The position numbers were made by a program, and so were the translations under genes. Below are positions 20,579 to 29,865 of a stretch of DNA of 64,000 nt, in pieces. Within the stretch, counting starts at the first letter, position 1; every line of letters begins with the position of its first letter. This DNA comes from Planctomycetota bacterium. GTDB lineage: Bacteria; Planctomycetota; UBA1135; GCA-002686595. The DNA lies in NCBI GenBank assembly GCA_020853575.1, contig JADYYP010000081.1, positions 62,001 to 126,000 of the forward strand, in the 5' to 3' direction. The notes under the pieces were generated by a model, which saw only the letters and a list, made by a program, of their open reading frames with translations, ran no database searches and had not been told where the DNA came from.

Positions 20579-22306
20579 ATGACCCACTGGTTCTCCCAGC
20601 TCTCGATCGGTTCCAAGCTCGGCCTCGGCTTCGGCGCGCTCGCGCTTTCGCTGGTGGCCACCGGCGGCCTGGCCTACCACAGCCTGAGCTTGGTCGACGA
20701 AGATCTCGAGCACATCTCGCGCCTCGCGCACGAGGAGACCGAGTTCGGCCGGCTCGAGGTCGTGGTGCTCGAGATGGTGCGCGCCGAGAAAGAGCACCTG
20801 TGCTCCGGCGACCCGCAGGCCGTGCAGCACTTCGAGGAGCACCTGACGGAGGCCAACGAGCTCTTCGACGGGCTCGCGATGGTGGTGCAGTCCACCGACG
20901 ACCCGCAGGCCCAGCGCACCTTCGACGAGGCGCACGAGCACTTCAACGAGTTCCTCGCGGTGCACGCGCGCGTCGAGGCCATGATCGAGGCTGGCCAGCT
21001 CGATCCCGCGATCGAGCTCTCCCTGAGCGAGGGCAGTGAGGGCGCCGAACGCGTGCTGGCCGGGATCGTCAGCATGATCGAGGATGCCGAGGAGCGAGCC
21101 TCGCTCGACCGCGAGGAGGCCCACGAGTCCGTGCGCGCCGCGGTCATGGAGATGGCGCTGATCGTCGGCGTCGCGCTGGCGTTGGCGATCGTCGTCGGCG
21201 TGACCATCACGCGCGCGATCACCCGCCCGGTCGCGAGCGCGGTCGAGGTGCTCGGCGAGGTCGCCCAGGGCAACTTCACGCGTCGCATGAGCGTTTCCAG
21301 CCGCGACGAGATCGGACAGATCGCCACTGCGATCAACACCGCCGTCGAGCGCGTCTCGCAGACCTTGGTCGAGGTGCGCGAGTCCGCCGAGCAAGTCGCG
21401 ATGGCCTCGCGCGAGCTGTCCGCCGCATCCGGACACATCTCCGCGGGAGCCCAGGAGTCGGCTTCGAGCCTCGAGCAGACGGCCGCGAGCCTGGAGCAGA
21501 TCACCAGCACCGTGCAGAACAACGCGGACAATGCGCAGGAAGCGGCCAACGTCGCCAAGACCGCCAGCGAGCTGGCGCGCGTCGGTGGCGAGGTCACGGC
21601 CAACGCCAATGGCGCGATGAAAGGCATCAACGAGGCCTCGCGGCGCATCGCGGACATCATCGGGACGATCGACGAGATCGCCTTCCAGACCAACTTGCTG
21701 GCGCTCAACGCCGCGGTCGAGGCCGCGCGCGCGGGCGAGGAAGGCCGCGGGTTCGCGGTCGTCGCCAGCGAGGTGCGCAACCTCGCGCAGCGCTCGGCGG
21801 AGGCGGCGCGCGAGATCAAGGGACTGATCGAGGACTCGGTGCAGCGCGTCGAGCGCGGCTCGGCCTTGGTCGAGGACTCTGGCCGCAAGCTGGGCGAGAT
21901 CGTGCAAGCGATCGGACGCACCAGCGAGATCGTCGCGGCCATCGCACAGGCGTCGCGCGAGCAGTCGACCGGCATCGAGCAGCTCAACCAAGCCGTCACG
22001 CAGCTCGATCAGGTGACGCAGTCGAACGCCTCTCAAACCGAGGAGCTCTCGGCCACGGCCGACGGTCTCTCGGGACAGGCGGGACAGCTCAAGGACATCG
22101 TCTCGCGCTTCCAGATCTCGGGCGCGCCCAGCCCGTCGATGGCGCCGGCGCCCACCCGCCCGAGCGCGACGCGCGCAAACGCGCCCAAATCCCCGCTTCC
22201 GCAACGCAAGGCGCAGGCGACGGCCGGCTCGAATGCGGCCGCGTCGGTCGAGCAGGGCCAGGAGGTCGGCGCACACGCGCGCGGCGAGTCCTTCGAGGAG
22301 TTCTGA
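20579..22306 (+). CDS. Methyl-accepting chemotaxis protein
   Basis: A 575-residue receptor. A membrane segment lies near residues 14-33, a helical (4HB-like) sensor at about 35-185, a second membrane segment at about 190-210 ([18 protein letters not shown]), HAMP to about 265, and a long signalling coiled coil. The hairpin tip reads [21 protein letters not shown]. The C-terminal linker is rich in Pro/Ala/Lys and ends SFEEF, resembling the aromatic-xx-aromatic tether for CheR/CheB. The ligand is unknown. It directly follows the carbonic anhydrase gene. Confidence 0.94.
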   Translation: MTHWFSQLSIGSKLGLGFGALALSLVATGGLAYHSLSLVDEDLEHISRLAHEETEFGRLEVVVLEMVRAEKEHLCSGDPQAVQHFEEHLTEANELFDGLAMVVQSTDDPQAQRTFDEAHEHFNEFLAVHARVEAMIEAGQLDPAIELSLSEGSEGAERVLAGIVSMIEDAEERASLDREEAHESVRAAVMEMALIVGVALALAIVVGVTITRAITRPVASAVEVLGEVAQGNFTRRMSVSSRDEIGQIATAINTAVERVSQTLVEVRESAEQVAMASRELSAASGHISAGAQESASSLEQTAASLEQITSTVQNNADNAQEAANVAKTASELARVGGEVTANANGAMKGINEASRRIADIIGTIDEIAFQTNLLALNAAVEAARAGEEGRGFAVVASEVRNLAQRSAEAAREIKGLIEDSVQRVERGSALVEDSGRKLGEIVQAIGRTSEIVAAIAQASREQSTGIEQLNQAVTQLDQVTQSNASQTEELSATADGLSGQAGQLKDIVSRFQISGAPSPSMAPAPTRPSATRANAPKSPLPQRKAQATAGSNAAASVEQGQEVGAHARGESFEEF

Positions 22307-22606
22307 GCGGTCACCGCCGCTACCGCGTTCGAACACGCGCGCCGGATCGACCTCGAGGGTCGCGCCGCCGCGCTCGCGTTCCCGGACGAGGTCCACCGCC
22401 AGCTAGCCGCCGAGATTGGTCTTTGACGTTGCCCCTCGCCCAGTGATGGTGGAGCTGTCGGGTCAAGAGCAGGTGCTTCGGTCCGCGGAACAGGAGCGCT
22501 CGCTCCACGCGCAACACGAGCGCTCATCGCGTCGAGGGCTCTCCGGCACCGTCCGAGTCGGTGGGGCGGAACGATCCAAGACGAGGCTCGGTCCGCGCGC
22601 GCCGGG
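22307..22606. other. Intergenic stretch, no gene seen
   Basis: About 300 bp between the chemoreceptor end and a convergent small membrane-protein gene. It probably holds terminators for both, but I could not identify a hairpin with a T-tract. Confidence 0.4.
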
Positions 22607-22927
22607 TCAATCCAACGCGTGCGCAGAGAACCACAGCAGCGCGGCGAGCGGCAGGATGCCGATCACGCTGGCCGAGGCGGCGAGACACGCTCGGCGGGCC
22701 TGCGCGATCAGCGCGCCGGCGCCGATGGATGCGCCGAGCAGCGCGCCGAGCGCGGAAGTCGCACACAGCGCGAGCGCTGCGAACGTCAAGCTCGGCGAAG
22801 ACTCGACCTCGGCTCGAGCGCCGAGCGCGCAGACCACCGTCGCCGCGAAAGTGCAGGTTCCCGCGGACGCGAGCGCGAGCGCGGCCAGCGCCGCGTCGGT
22901 GCGTGAGAAGTAGGCGGCGTGCGGCAC
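22607..22927 (-). CDS. Small Ala-rich membrane protein, unknown
   Basis: A 106-residue hydrophobic protein with three probable transmembrane segments (about 11-33, 47-73 and 80-102) and no recognised domain. It starts 28 bp after the polyferredoxin stop in the same orientation. It may be cotranscribed with it and could be a membrane partner for that iron-sulfur protein, though nothing in its sequence shows cofactor binding. The opposite strand is also open, but only this strand reads as a membrane protein. Confidence 0.55.
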   Translation of the reverse strand: MPHAAYFSRTDAALAALALASAGTCTFAATVVCALGARAEVESSPSLTFAALALCATSALGALLGASIGAGALIAQARRACLAASASVIGILPLAALLWFSAHALD

Positions 22928-22955
22928 TTCCGGCGACCTCGCGCGCCCCGCGAGC

Positions 22956-24098
22956 TCAGTGCCCGTCGGAGAGGTAGCTCATGAAGCTCATGCCGATGTC
23001 GCGGAAGTTCTGGACGCGCGGGATCTCGATGGCGTCCTTGATGCACACCTGCTCGCACAGCTTGCAGGAGGTGCAGTTCTTCTCGATCACGCTGGCGATG
23101 CGGTTGAAGCCGTCGACGTCGAGCTTCATCTCGAGCGCTTCGAAGGGGCACACGTCGACGCAGAACTCGCACCCGGTGCACAGCTCCTCGTGGACCAGGG
23201 CCTTCGGCACTTGCTTGGGCTTGATGTGCGTGACGAAGGTGTCGCGGTCGTTGGTGATCGCGTCGAACGGGCAGTAGATCCCGCACACCGAACAGTTGAT
23301 GCACAGGTCGGGATCGATGAAGAAGCGCTCGCCGCCGGAGATCGCGTTCGTCGGGCACACGCGCTCGCAGATCGTGCAGGCCGTGCACTTCTCGGTGATG
23401 AAGTGCGAGCGCCACTGCCAGCTCTCGGCCAGGCCGGGCTTCTTGAACACCAGGATCTCGAGCTTCTGGTGGCCGTCGAAACGCACGCGGTGGCCGAAGG
23501 TGGTGCGCTTGACCTCGATCGTCGTCAGGAACTGGCCGGGGACCGAATTCGAGGTGTGGCACAGGGCGCGGATCTTGGCGTCCTTGACCCAGCCGTAGAC
23601 CTGGAACACGTTGCCGTCTTGCACGACATGGCTGCCGTAGATCGGCATCACGTTGGTCAGCCCGTAACGGAAGCGGTCGCGCACCGCGGGCACCTTGGTG
23701 GGGAACTGCACCGAGATGCGCACGAAGTCCTCTTCCTCGGTGATCGAGTAGTCGCGGCCGTAGCGCCGGTCGCGCTCGAGCGGGTCCATCTCCACGCCGC
23801 GCCACTTGGCCCATTCGAGCTCCCAACCGGGCACTTCCTCGAGCTTCGAGAGGTCCTCGGCCGGGGGCAGCTCGCCGGAGTAGCCGATGGCGCTCGTGGG
23901 GCACACGTCGACCACCGTGCGCGCGTTGTAGAGCGTCGAATCGTGGACGTCGCGCGCGTGCGCCTTGGCGTCCTGCCCCATGAAGAAGATCTCGGGGAAG
24001 TCCTGGCAGCAGGCGTCGCAGGCGATGCAGAGCTGCGGATCGACCGCGAAGCGCTCGGCTTTCTTGACGCTGTCTTGGATCGCGTTGGTCTCGGTCAT
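22956..24098 (-). CDS. Multi-cluster ferredoxin (up to five [4Fe-4S] sites) with a novel central domain
   Basis: A 380-residue protein. Four complete CxxCxxCxxxC motifs are clustered C-terminally (Cys238-248, 266-276, 307-317 and 342-352). An N-terminal ferredoxin-like unit has Cys24, 27 and 30, then Cys66-Pro after an insertion. Between them, residues 75-235 carry no cysteine motif and match nothing I recognise. It should transfer electrons in the cytoplasm, perhaps as a soluble electron wire or an oxidoreductase subunit. ATG at 24098 is chosen because the upstream extension is unlike protein. No partner oxidoreductase is adjacent, only the small membrane protein downstream. Confidence 0.82.
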   Translation of the reverse strand: MTETNAIQDSVKKAERFAVDPQLCIACDACCQDFPEIFFMGQDAKAHARDVHDSTLYNARTVVDVCPTSAIGYSGELPPAEDLSKLEEVPGWELEWAKWRGVEMDPLERDRRYGRDYSITEEEDFVRISVQFPTKVPAVRDRFRYGLTNVMPIYGSHVVQDGNVFQVYGWVKDAKIRALCHTSNSVPGQFLTTIEVKRTTFGHRVRFDGHQKLEILVFKKPGLAESWQWRSHFITEKCTACTICERVCPTNAISGGERFFIDPDLCINCSVCGIYCPFDAITNDRDTFVTHIKPKQVPKALVHEELCTGCEFCVDVCPFEALEMKLDVDGFNRIASVIEKNCTSCKLCEQVCIKDAIEIPRVQNFRDIGMSFMSYLSDGH

Positions 24099-24237
24099 GG
24101 AGCTTCTTGGCCAACCTTCGGCCACGGTGCAGTCTGACGTGGAGGGGAGAATAACGGAAGCGCACGATCTTCCAAGGCTCGGTGGCGTGCCGATCGGCTC
24201 GGCGCGCACCTCCCTCGGAGCCGCGGCGGCGCTCCTC

Positions 24238-24275
24238 TATAGTCGCCGGCCATGGCGCGGGGCGGCGAGCGGTGA
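24238..24275 (+). promoter_or_regulatory. -10-like TATAGT with a 7-codon leader frame running into the next start
   Basis: TATAGT (24238-24243) is followed 8 nt later by an ATG (24252) that opens a 7-codon frame, M-A-R-G-G-E-R-stop. Its TGA (24273-24275) overlaps the GTG start (24272) of the membrane gene as GTGA. It may be a leader that feeds translation into the main gene, or chance. Confidence 0.35.
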
Positions 24276-25777
24276 GCGGGGAGCGGCGGGCAACGCACTG
24301 GCGTGCGCTGGGCATCGCGGCCGCTCTGGCGCTCTTGCCGTGGGTCGCGTGGCGCGCGGTCCTGGCGCTCGAACTGCTCGGCTGGGACGCCTTTCCGCTG
24401 ATCGCCGCCAACCGCGTCGAGAGCGCCGCCGACCTCGGGCGCGTGCTGACGAGCGAGCTGATGGGCGGACGCTATCCGCTCGGACACTACTGGCGCCCCT
24501 TGGTGCACGCGAGCTTCGCGCTCGACCACGCGCTGTGGGGCCTCGATCCCACGGGTTACCACGCCACGGACCTGGCCGTGCTCTCGGGTGCGACGCTGGC
24601 ACTGTTCGCCTTGGCGCGGCGCCTCCTCAGCGGCGGCGTGGCCGCGACCCTGGCCGCGCTGGCCTTCGCGCTGCATCCAGTGCATTTCGAGATCTTGCAA
24701 GCGCCCGCGCGCCGCGCCGACGCGCTGTGCGCGGCCTTCACGGTGCTCGCGCTGGTGCTGGTGGCCGCGCGCCCCGCCAGGAGCTTCGGCGCGGCGCTCG
24801 CGGTCCTGGGAGCGCTGGCGGCGAAGGAGACCGGAGCAGTTGCGGCTCCGGCGTTGTTCGTGCTCGCGGCGTGCACGTCAGGGGAGCGCGGCGAACGAGC
24901 GCGCTGGACCCACGCCGCTCGCGTTGCCTGGCCGGCGTTCGCGGCGACCGTGCTGTGGTTCGGCGTGCGCGCGCTGGTTCTCGGCGGAATGGGAGGCGGG
25001 GCGACGTTCGAGCTCGGGAATTCGCTGGCCCGCGCGCCCCTGGTTGTCGTGGGCTACGGCTCGGGCGTGTTCGGCTTGCGGCGCGCGGGACTGTCGGCGG
25101 ACGCGGCCAACCTGGCCTTCGCGGGCTTGGCGCTGACGGTTGCGGTGCTGGCCGTCGCGGCGCAACTGCGCGCGCGCCGCGCCGCTGCGCTCGCCGCCGA
25201 GGAGCGCGCCGACCGGCATGCGTCACGCGCGCCGCTGGCCGTCGCCGGGTTCCTGACGCTGTGGTTCGCGGGCCTGGCGCTGATCACCGGCACCACCGGA
25301 GTCGATCGTGCCTGGTACGAGCTGCCTTTCCTGCCGATCCACGCGCTGTTCGTGGGCTGGCTGTTCGAGCTCGGATGCGCGGCCTGGCGTGCGCGTTGGT
25401 TCGTCCTGGCCGGGCCGGCGCTCGCGCTCGCCTGCGCCGCCTTCGGCGCCGATCTGGCGCACTCACCGCTCGCGGTGCGCCGCGACGATCTCGAGCGCGC
25501 CAGCGCCAGCTCGCGCGCGTTCTTGGAGCGCTTCGACGCCGAAGTGGGGGCCGCGGCGCCGGGCGGAATCGTGCGCTTGGCTGGCTTCCCGGTCGCGGAG
25601 CGCAGTGGCGGTCGCGCGACCGATGCACGCGCGCAGGAGGTCACGGTGTTCGCGCCGTACAGCATCGCCGCCTACGCCGAGCTCACCCTGCCGCACAAGC
25701 GCGTGCGTCCGGTGCTCGCCGGCGCGCGCCTCGAGCGACCGGCCGCCGACGAGATCGTGGTCGTGCTCGCGCGCTGA
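24272..25777 (+). CDS. GT-C-type polytopic membrane protein (possible glycosyltransferase), copy 1
   Basis: About 501 residues with roughly ten hydrophobic segments. LHPVHFEI, a downstream Arg-Ala-Asp (RRADAL) and AKETGA resemble the loops of TMTC/Pmt-like GT-C glycosyltransferases that use lipid-linked sugars. The C-terminal 120 residues are soluble. GTG at 24272 is the first in-frame start after the upstream TATAGT; the nearby ATG at 24252 is out of frame. It closely resembles the protein encoded at 27458-28954, which lies on the other side of a phosphodiesterase-like gene. Donor and acceptor are unknown and the glycosyltransferase call is moderate. Confidence 0.7.
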   Translation: MSGERRATHWRALGIAAALALLPWVAWRAVLALELLGWDAFPLIAANRVESAADLGRVLTSELMGGRYPLGHYWRPLVHASFALDHALWGLDPTGYHATDLAVLSGATLALFALARRLLSGGVAATLAALAFALHPVHFEILQAPARRADALCAAFTVLALVLVAARPARSFGAALAVLGALAAKETGAVAAPALFVLAACTSGERGERARWTHAARVAWPAFAATVLWFGVRALVLGGMGGGATFELGNSLARAPLVVVGYGSGVFGLRRAGLSADAANLAFAGLALTVAVLAVAAQLRARRAAALAAEERADRHASRAPLAVAGFLTLWFAGLALITGTTGVDRAWYELPFLPIHALFVGWLFELGCAAWRARWFVLAGPALALACAAFGADLAHSPLAVRRDDLERASASSRAFLERFDAEVGAAAPGGIVRLAGFPVAERSGGRATDARAQEVTVFAPYSIAAYAELTLPHKRVRPVLAGARLERPAADEIVVVLAR

Positions 25778-25833
25778 CGACTCCGCGCTCGGGGCGTTGC
25801 TTCGGTGCGTGCGCGGCCCGTAGCATCGCCGCG

Positions 25834-27468
25834 ATGCACCAGGAGCGTTCGAGGCGCCGCGGAGGCGCGCGTGGAGCCCTGCTCGTCGCGTGCGCGCTGC
25901 TCGCGATCCTCGCCTGCGGATGGTGGTGGACTCGCTCGCGCGCGCCCGAGCGGCGTGTCTTGGTGATCGGTTGGGACGGCGCGACCTACGAATTGCTCGA
26001 TCCGCTGGTCCGAGCCGGGCGCCTGCCGACGGTCGCGAAGCTGCTCGCGCGCGGCTCGAGCGCGACGCTGGAGTCGACCAAGGTGCCGATCTCGTCGGCG
26101 GCCTGGGTCGGCGCGGTCACGGGCAAGACTCCCGGCGAAAACGGCGTGTACTCGTTCTTCGAGCCGGTCGAAGGCAGCTATGACGTCAAGCTGATCAGCT
26201 CGCGCTCCAATCAAGCCTCGCCACTGTGGCGCATCTTGGGCTGGCACGGATTGCGCTCGATCGTGTTCGGTGTGCCCGTGACGTTCCCACCGGAGAAGGT
26301 CGAGGGCCTGATGGTCGGCTGCATGCTGTCGCCCTTCGACGCCGACTACGCCTACCCGAAAGTGCTCACGCAGCGCCTGCGCGAGCGCGGGTTCGTGCCG
26401 GATCTCGGCGCCTGGCGCGAGAGGCAGGAAGTGACCTTCGAGCGCGTGCGCGAACAACTCGCGATCAAGGAGCAGATCCTGCACGAGATGTTGCGCGAGC
26501 AGGACTGGAGCCTGGCGATGATCGTGTTCAAGGACCTCGACGTGTGGTGCCACCGCGCCTACGACGGCAAGGTCGACGGATTGGTCGCTCCGCACTACGA
26601 GTTGCTCGACGCGACGCTCGGCCGACTGCTCGAGAGCGTCGGCCCGGACGTCGACGTGATCTTGATGTCCGACCACGGATTCCACACCTACCACGAGAGC
26701 TTCTTCATCCATCCCTGGCTGCTGGAGGCGGGCTTCGCCGCGAAGAGCGACGAGTTGGTGCACGCGCCGTTCGCCGACACGCAGAATCTCGCCGAGAAGC
26801 GCGCGGTGGAGCACCAGGCGCTGATGGCGCTGCTCGATCTGGATCACACGGCTGCCTTCGGGCTCGCCTGCGAGGCGAATTTCGGCGGGATCCGCCTCAA
26901 CGTGAAGGGCCGCGAGCCCAAGGGGTTCGTCGCACCCGAAGCGGTCGAGGAGACGCTCGTGGCGCTGGAGCGAGCGCTGCTCGCGTGGCGCGCACCGGGC
27001 CGCGAGGAGCCGGTGGTGGTGCGCGTGCACCGCGCTGCCCAGTTGTATCCCGGTCCGTTCGCCGCGCGCTTGCCCGACCTGATCTTCGAGCTCGATCCGC
27101 GCATCGCGGCGCGCTCCGAGCCGGCGCGCGTTCCCTACGGAGCGCACCGCAACGCATTCCCCGACCACGCGCTCGAAGGCATCTGGATCCAAGCCGGTCC
27201 CTCGTTCGCCGCGCGCGCCGAGCGCGGACGCGTGTCGATCTTCGACCTCGCGCCCACGGTGCTCGCGCTGTTCGACCTGCCGGTGTACAGCGAGATGAGC
27301 GGAAGCGTGCTCCAGAGCGAGTTCGCGCGCGAGATCACGCCGCGCCGCATCCCGGAGTCCGCCGACCCCGTGGCGGCGCGGGGCTATCACCCCAGCGACG
27401 CGGACTTCGATCCGCGCGGGTTGGAAGAAGTGAAGAGTCGTCTGCGCGAGACCGGCTATGCCCAATGA
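25834..27468 (+). CDS. Membrane-anchored type I phosphodiesterase/nucleotide pyrophosphatase-family protein
   Basis: A 544-residue protein with one N-terminal membrane anchor (about 14-34) and an alkaline-phosphatase-superfamily domain. The first metal site is VIGWDGATYELLD, the nucleophile region is KVPISSAAWVGAVTGKTPG, and the second metal site is LMSDHGFH. Such enzymes cleave phosphodiesters or transfer phospho-groups, with the active site outside the cytoplasm. ATG at 25834 follows TAGCAT by 7 nt. Its end overlaps the second GT-C gene by 11 bp. The arrangement suggests it works with the two GT-C proteins on a lipid- or glycan-linked substrate; this is inference. Confidence 0.82.
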   Translation: MHQERSRRRGGARGALLVACALLAILACGWWWTRSRAPERRVLVIGWDGATYELLDPLVRAGRLPTVAKLLARGSSATLESTKVPISSAAWVGAVTGKTPGENGVYSFFEPVEGSYDVKLISSRSNQASPLWRILGWHGLRSIVFGVPVTFPPEKVEGLMVGCMLSPFDADYAYPKVLTQRLRERGFVPDLGAWRERQEVTFERVREQLAIKEQILHEMLREQDWSLAMIVFKDLDVWCHRAYDGKVDGLVAPHYELLDATLGRLLESVGPDVDVILMSDHGFHTYHESFFIHPWLLEAGFAAKSDELVHAPFADTQNLAEKRAVEHQALMALLDLDHTAAFGLACEANFGGIRLNVKGREPKGFVAPEAVEETLVALERALLAWRAPGREEPVVVRVHRAAQLYPGPFAARLPDLIFELDPRIAARSEPARVPYGAHRNAFPDHALEGIWIQAGPSFAARAERGRVSIFDLAPTVLALFDLPVYSEMSGSVLQSEFAREITPRRIPESADPVAARGYHPSDADFDPRGLEEVKSRLRETGYAQ

Positions 27469-28954
27469 CCCTGCGCGCCGCCCGAAACTAGGGGCGGGAG
27501 CGTTCGTGTTCGCGATGGTCCTGGCGCTCGTCACATGGCGCGGTGTGCTGCAGCTCTCGCTCAGCGGCTGGGACACCTTTCCGATGATCGCCGCGGGGCG
27601 CATCGAGAGTTGGTCGGGATTCGTGGACAGCATCGCGTCCGAGCTGATGGCCGGGCGCTTCCCCGGTGGCCATTACTGGCGTCCCTTGGTGCACGCCACG
27701 TTCGGCGCCGATCACGCGCTGTGGGGGCTCGAGCCCTTCGGCTATCACCTGACCGACTTGGCGATCTTCGTCCTGACCACGACGGCGATCGTGTGGCTCG
27801 CGCGAGCGTTGGTCGGTGAGGCGCGGGCGCGTTGGGCCTATCTCGCGGGCCTGGTGTACGCGCTGCACCCAGTGCACTTCGAGATCGTGCCATTGCCGCC
27901 GCGGAGAGCCGACGCGTTGGCCCTGCTGTTCACCTTGCTCGCGCTGCTCGCCGCCCTGCGCAAGTTGGGCGGCACGAGCTGGCTCGCGGCGTTGTTCGCG
28001 GCGCTTGCGCTGGCCGCGAAGGAAACCGGAGCGCTCGTCGTTCCGCTGTTGTTTGCCTGCGGCTGCATGCAACCGCGCGGTGTCGTGCGCGAGCGCGTGC
28101 TCTCCGGAGTGCGCGCGAGTTGGCCCGCGCTGGCGGTTCTCGGCCTGTACTTCGCTGCGCGGGCACGGATCGTCGAAGGACTCGGCGGTGGAGCGCGGGC
28201 CTCGCTCGAGGGCGCCGGCGGCGAGCTCTCGCGAGTCGCGACGCGCTACGCGGAGCTGGTGCTGACTCCACTGCCGCCCGCGTGGGTGCCCGAGGGACTC
28301 GCGACCCTGATCATCGCGGGCGCGTTGGTCGTGTTCCTCGGGGCGGCGGCCGCGCGCGTTGGCGAACCCGAAGGGGAGGCGCAGACCTCGCCGCGCGCCG
28401 CAGTGGGCTTGCTCGCGCTGTGGTTGGTCGCGTTGCTCGCGGTCACCGGTGTCGCCGGGATCTACCGAGCTTGGTACGCGCTGCCGTTCGTCGCCCCGCT
28501 GGCACTGCTGACCGCCGTGGCCGCGGCGAGCGTGCGTGCCCAGCGCGGGGCGGGGGCGATCCGCGTGTTCGGGGGATTGACGATCCTCGCGCTGCTGCAG
28601 GGCTGGATGACCAGCGACGCCACGCGTTGGAGCGAGCTCGAGCGCACGAGCGACGCCGCGAGCCGCTTCCTCTCGCATTTCGACGACGTCGTGCAGAGCT
28701 TGAAGCCCGGCTCGATCGCCGAGCTCTCGGCCTATCCCGCGGAAACGGCCGACACGCGCCACGGCCGCGAAACCGCGAAGACCATGTTGTTCCGCGAGTA
28801 CAGCTTGCAGGCTTACGCCGAGCTCGCGCATCCCACGCTCGAGATCCGCGTGGCGGTCAAGCGCAGCGACGAGGAACTGCGGGCGGGCCCGAACGAGGTC
28901 TTGGTGCTGTTGATCCCGCGCTCGAGCGCGGACGATGGTGTGCGCGGCGAGTAG
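27458..28954 (+). CDS. GT-C-type polytopic membrane protein (possible glycosyltransferase), copy 2
   Basis: A 498-residue paralogue of the protein encoded at 24272-25777. It shares the N-terminal WDTFPMIAA region, HYWRPLVHA, LHPVHFEI, an Arg-Ala-Asp motif and AKETGA, with about ten membrane segments and a soluble C-terminal domain. The two are clearly homologous yet well diverged. The ATG at 27458 lies 11 bp inside the phosphodiesterase frame, so translation is coupled. Both copies may act on the same exported polymer with different specificity. Confidence 0.72.
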   Translation: MPNDPARRPKLGAGAFVFAMVLALVTWRGVLQLSLSGWDTFPMIAAGRIESWSGFVDSIASELMAGRFPGGHYWRPLVHATFGADHALWGLEPFGYHLTDLAIFVLTTTAIVWLARALVGEARARWAYLAGLVYALHPVHFEIVPLPPRRADALALLFTLLALLAALRKLGGTSWLAALFAALALAAKETGALVVPLLFACGCMQPRGVVRERVLSGVRASWPALAVLGLYFAARARIVEGLGGGARASLEGAGGELSRVATRYAELVLTPLPPAWVPEGLATLIIAGALVVFLGAAAARVGEPEGEAQTSPRAAVGLLALWLVALLAVTGVAGIYRAWYALPFVAPLALLTAVAAASVRAQRGAGAIRVFGGLTILALLQGWMTSDATRWSELERTSDAASRFLSHFDDVVQSLKPGSIAELSAYPAETADTRHGRETAKTMLFREYSLQAYAELAHPTLEIRVAVKRSDEELRAGPNEVLVLLIPRSSADDGVRGE

Positions 28955-28957
28955 CGC

Positions 28958-28963
28958 TACGAT
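28958..28963 (+). promoter_or_regulatory. -10-like TACGAT, 6 nt before the yceH ATG
   Basis: TACGAT sits 6 nt before the ATG at 28970, so transcription would begin at about the A of the start codon, giving a leaderless mRNA. No Shine-Dalgarno is visible. The same geometry occurs before selA. Confidence 0.5.
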
Positions 28964-28969
28964 GCGCTC

Positions 28970-29614
28970 ATGACCGCGACCCAGCTCAACAGTCACGAAG
29001 CGCGCGTCCTCGGTGTGTTGATCGAGAAGGCGCTGACGGTTCCCGACCAGTACCCGCTGTCGCTCAACGCGGCGACGAACGGCTCGAACCAGAAGAACAA
29101 CCGCTGGCCCGTGGCCGACTACACCGAGGCCGAGGTGCACGTCGCGCTCCAAGGGCTGGTGATGAAGCACTTCGCGGGCCGCGTGGTCAGCGCAGGCTCG
29201 CGCGTCGACAAGTACCGCCACACGGCCAACGAGCGCTTGGGCTTCGACGACGCGCACGTGGCGGTGTTGGCCGAGCTCTTGATGCGCGGCCCCCAGCAGC
29301 CGGGAGAGCTGCGCACGCGCGTCGAGCGCATGGCACCGACGGCGACGCTCGAGGTGCTGCAGCAGCGCTTGGCGCGGCTGATCGAGAAAGGCTACGTGAA
29401 GCGCATCGAGGCCCTGCCGGGAGAGCGCGCGGAACGCTACATCCAGACCCTGTGCCCGGACGCGCATCCGCTCGACAGCGCGGCGCCGGTCGCGGCGCGG
29501 CCCGTGGCAGTGCCGCGCGCCGATCTGGAAGCGCGCGTGCTGACGCTCGAGAACCGCGTGGCGCAACTCGAGGGCAAGCTCTCTGATTTGTTGCGGCAGC
29601 TCGGCACACCGTGA
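28970..29614 (+). CDS. yceH: YceH/DUF480 family protein
   Basis: A 214-residue protein with two winged-helix domains (about 8-85 and 90-160) typical of YceH. SHEARVLGVLIEKALTVPDQ and LNAATNGSNQKNNR are the family's N-terminal hallmarks. A short coiled coil (LEARVLTLENRVAQLEGKL) closes the protein. Its function is not well established; a DNA-binding or regulatory role is assumed from the fold. It begins 15 bp after the second GT-C gene but appears to have its own leaderless promoter. Confidence 0.9.
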   Translation: MTATQLNSHEARVLGVLIEKALTVPDQYPLSLNAATNGSNQKNNRWPVADYTEAEVHVALQGLVMKHFAGRVVSAGSRVDKYRHTANERLGFDDAHVAVLAELLMRGPQQPGELRTRVERMAPTATLEVLQQRLARLIEKGYVKRIEALPGERAERYIQTLCPDAHPLDSAAPVAARPVAVPRADLEARVLTLENRVAQLEGKLSDLLRQLGTP

Positions 29615-29865
29615 GCCACGGGGGCGCTGCGCCGCACGCGACTGGTGGCGCCGCGAGCTTCGGACCGCGACGGGCAGGCGGCGCACCGCGTGCGGAGCGT
29701 GTCGTCCCGATTGCGAGTCTGCACGCGCCGGAACGGACAATCGCCTTGCCACGCTCCGGCGTTTCCACGTAGGTTGCGAAGCGCTTCGCCTTCGTCGCCG
29801 CGCGCGTCCGCGGTGATGCAAAAGAGCGCTGCATTCCGTTCGAAGTCACCGGGAGAGCTCGTGGA

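Noticed and set aside
19118-22396. Open frame of over 1000 codons on the minus strand opposite cheW, carbonic anhydrase and the chemoreceptor
   Set aside because: A GC-rich shadow: composition is Arg/Leu/Ala-rich without any domain, while the plus strand encodes three clear families.
22416-22913. Plus-strand frame opposite the small membrane protein
   Set aside because: Ser/Ala/Arg-rich without hydrophobic segments, whereas the minus strand gives three convincing membrane helices and follows the ferredoxin gene.
24252-24254. ATG as the start of the first GT-C-like gene
   Set aside because: It is out of frame and reaches TGA after seven codons; the in-frame start is the overlapping GTG at 24272.
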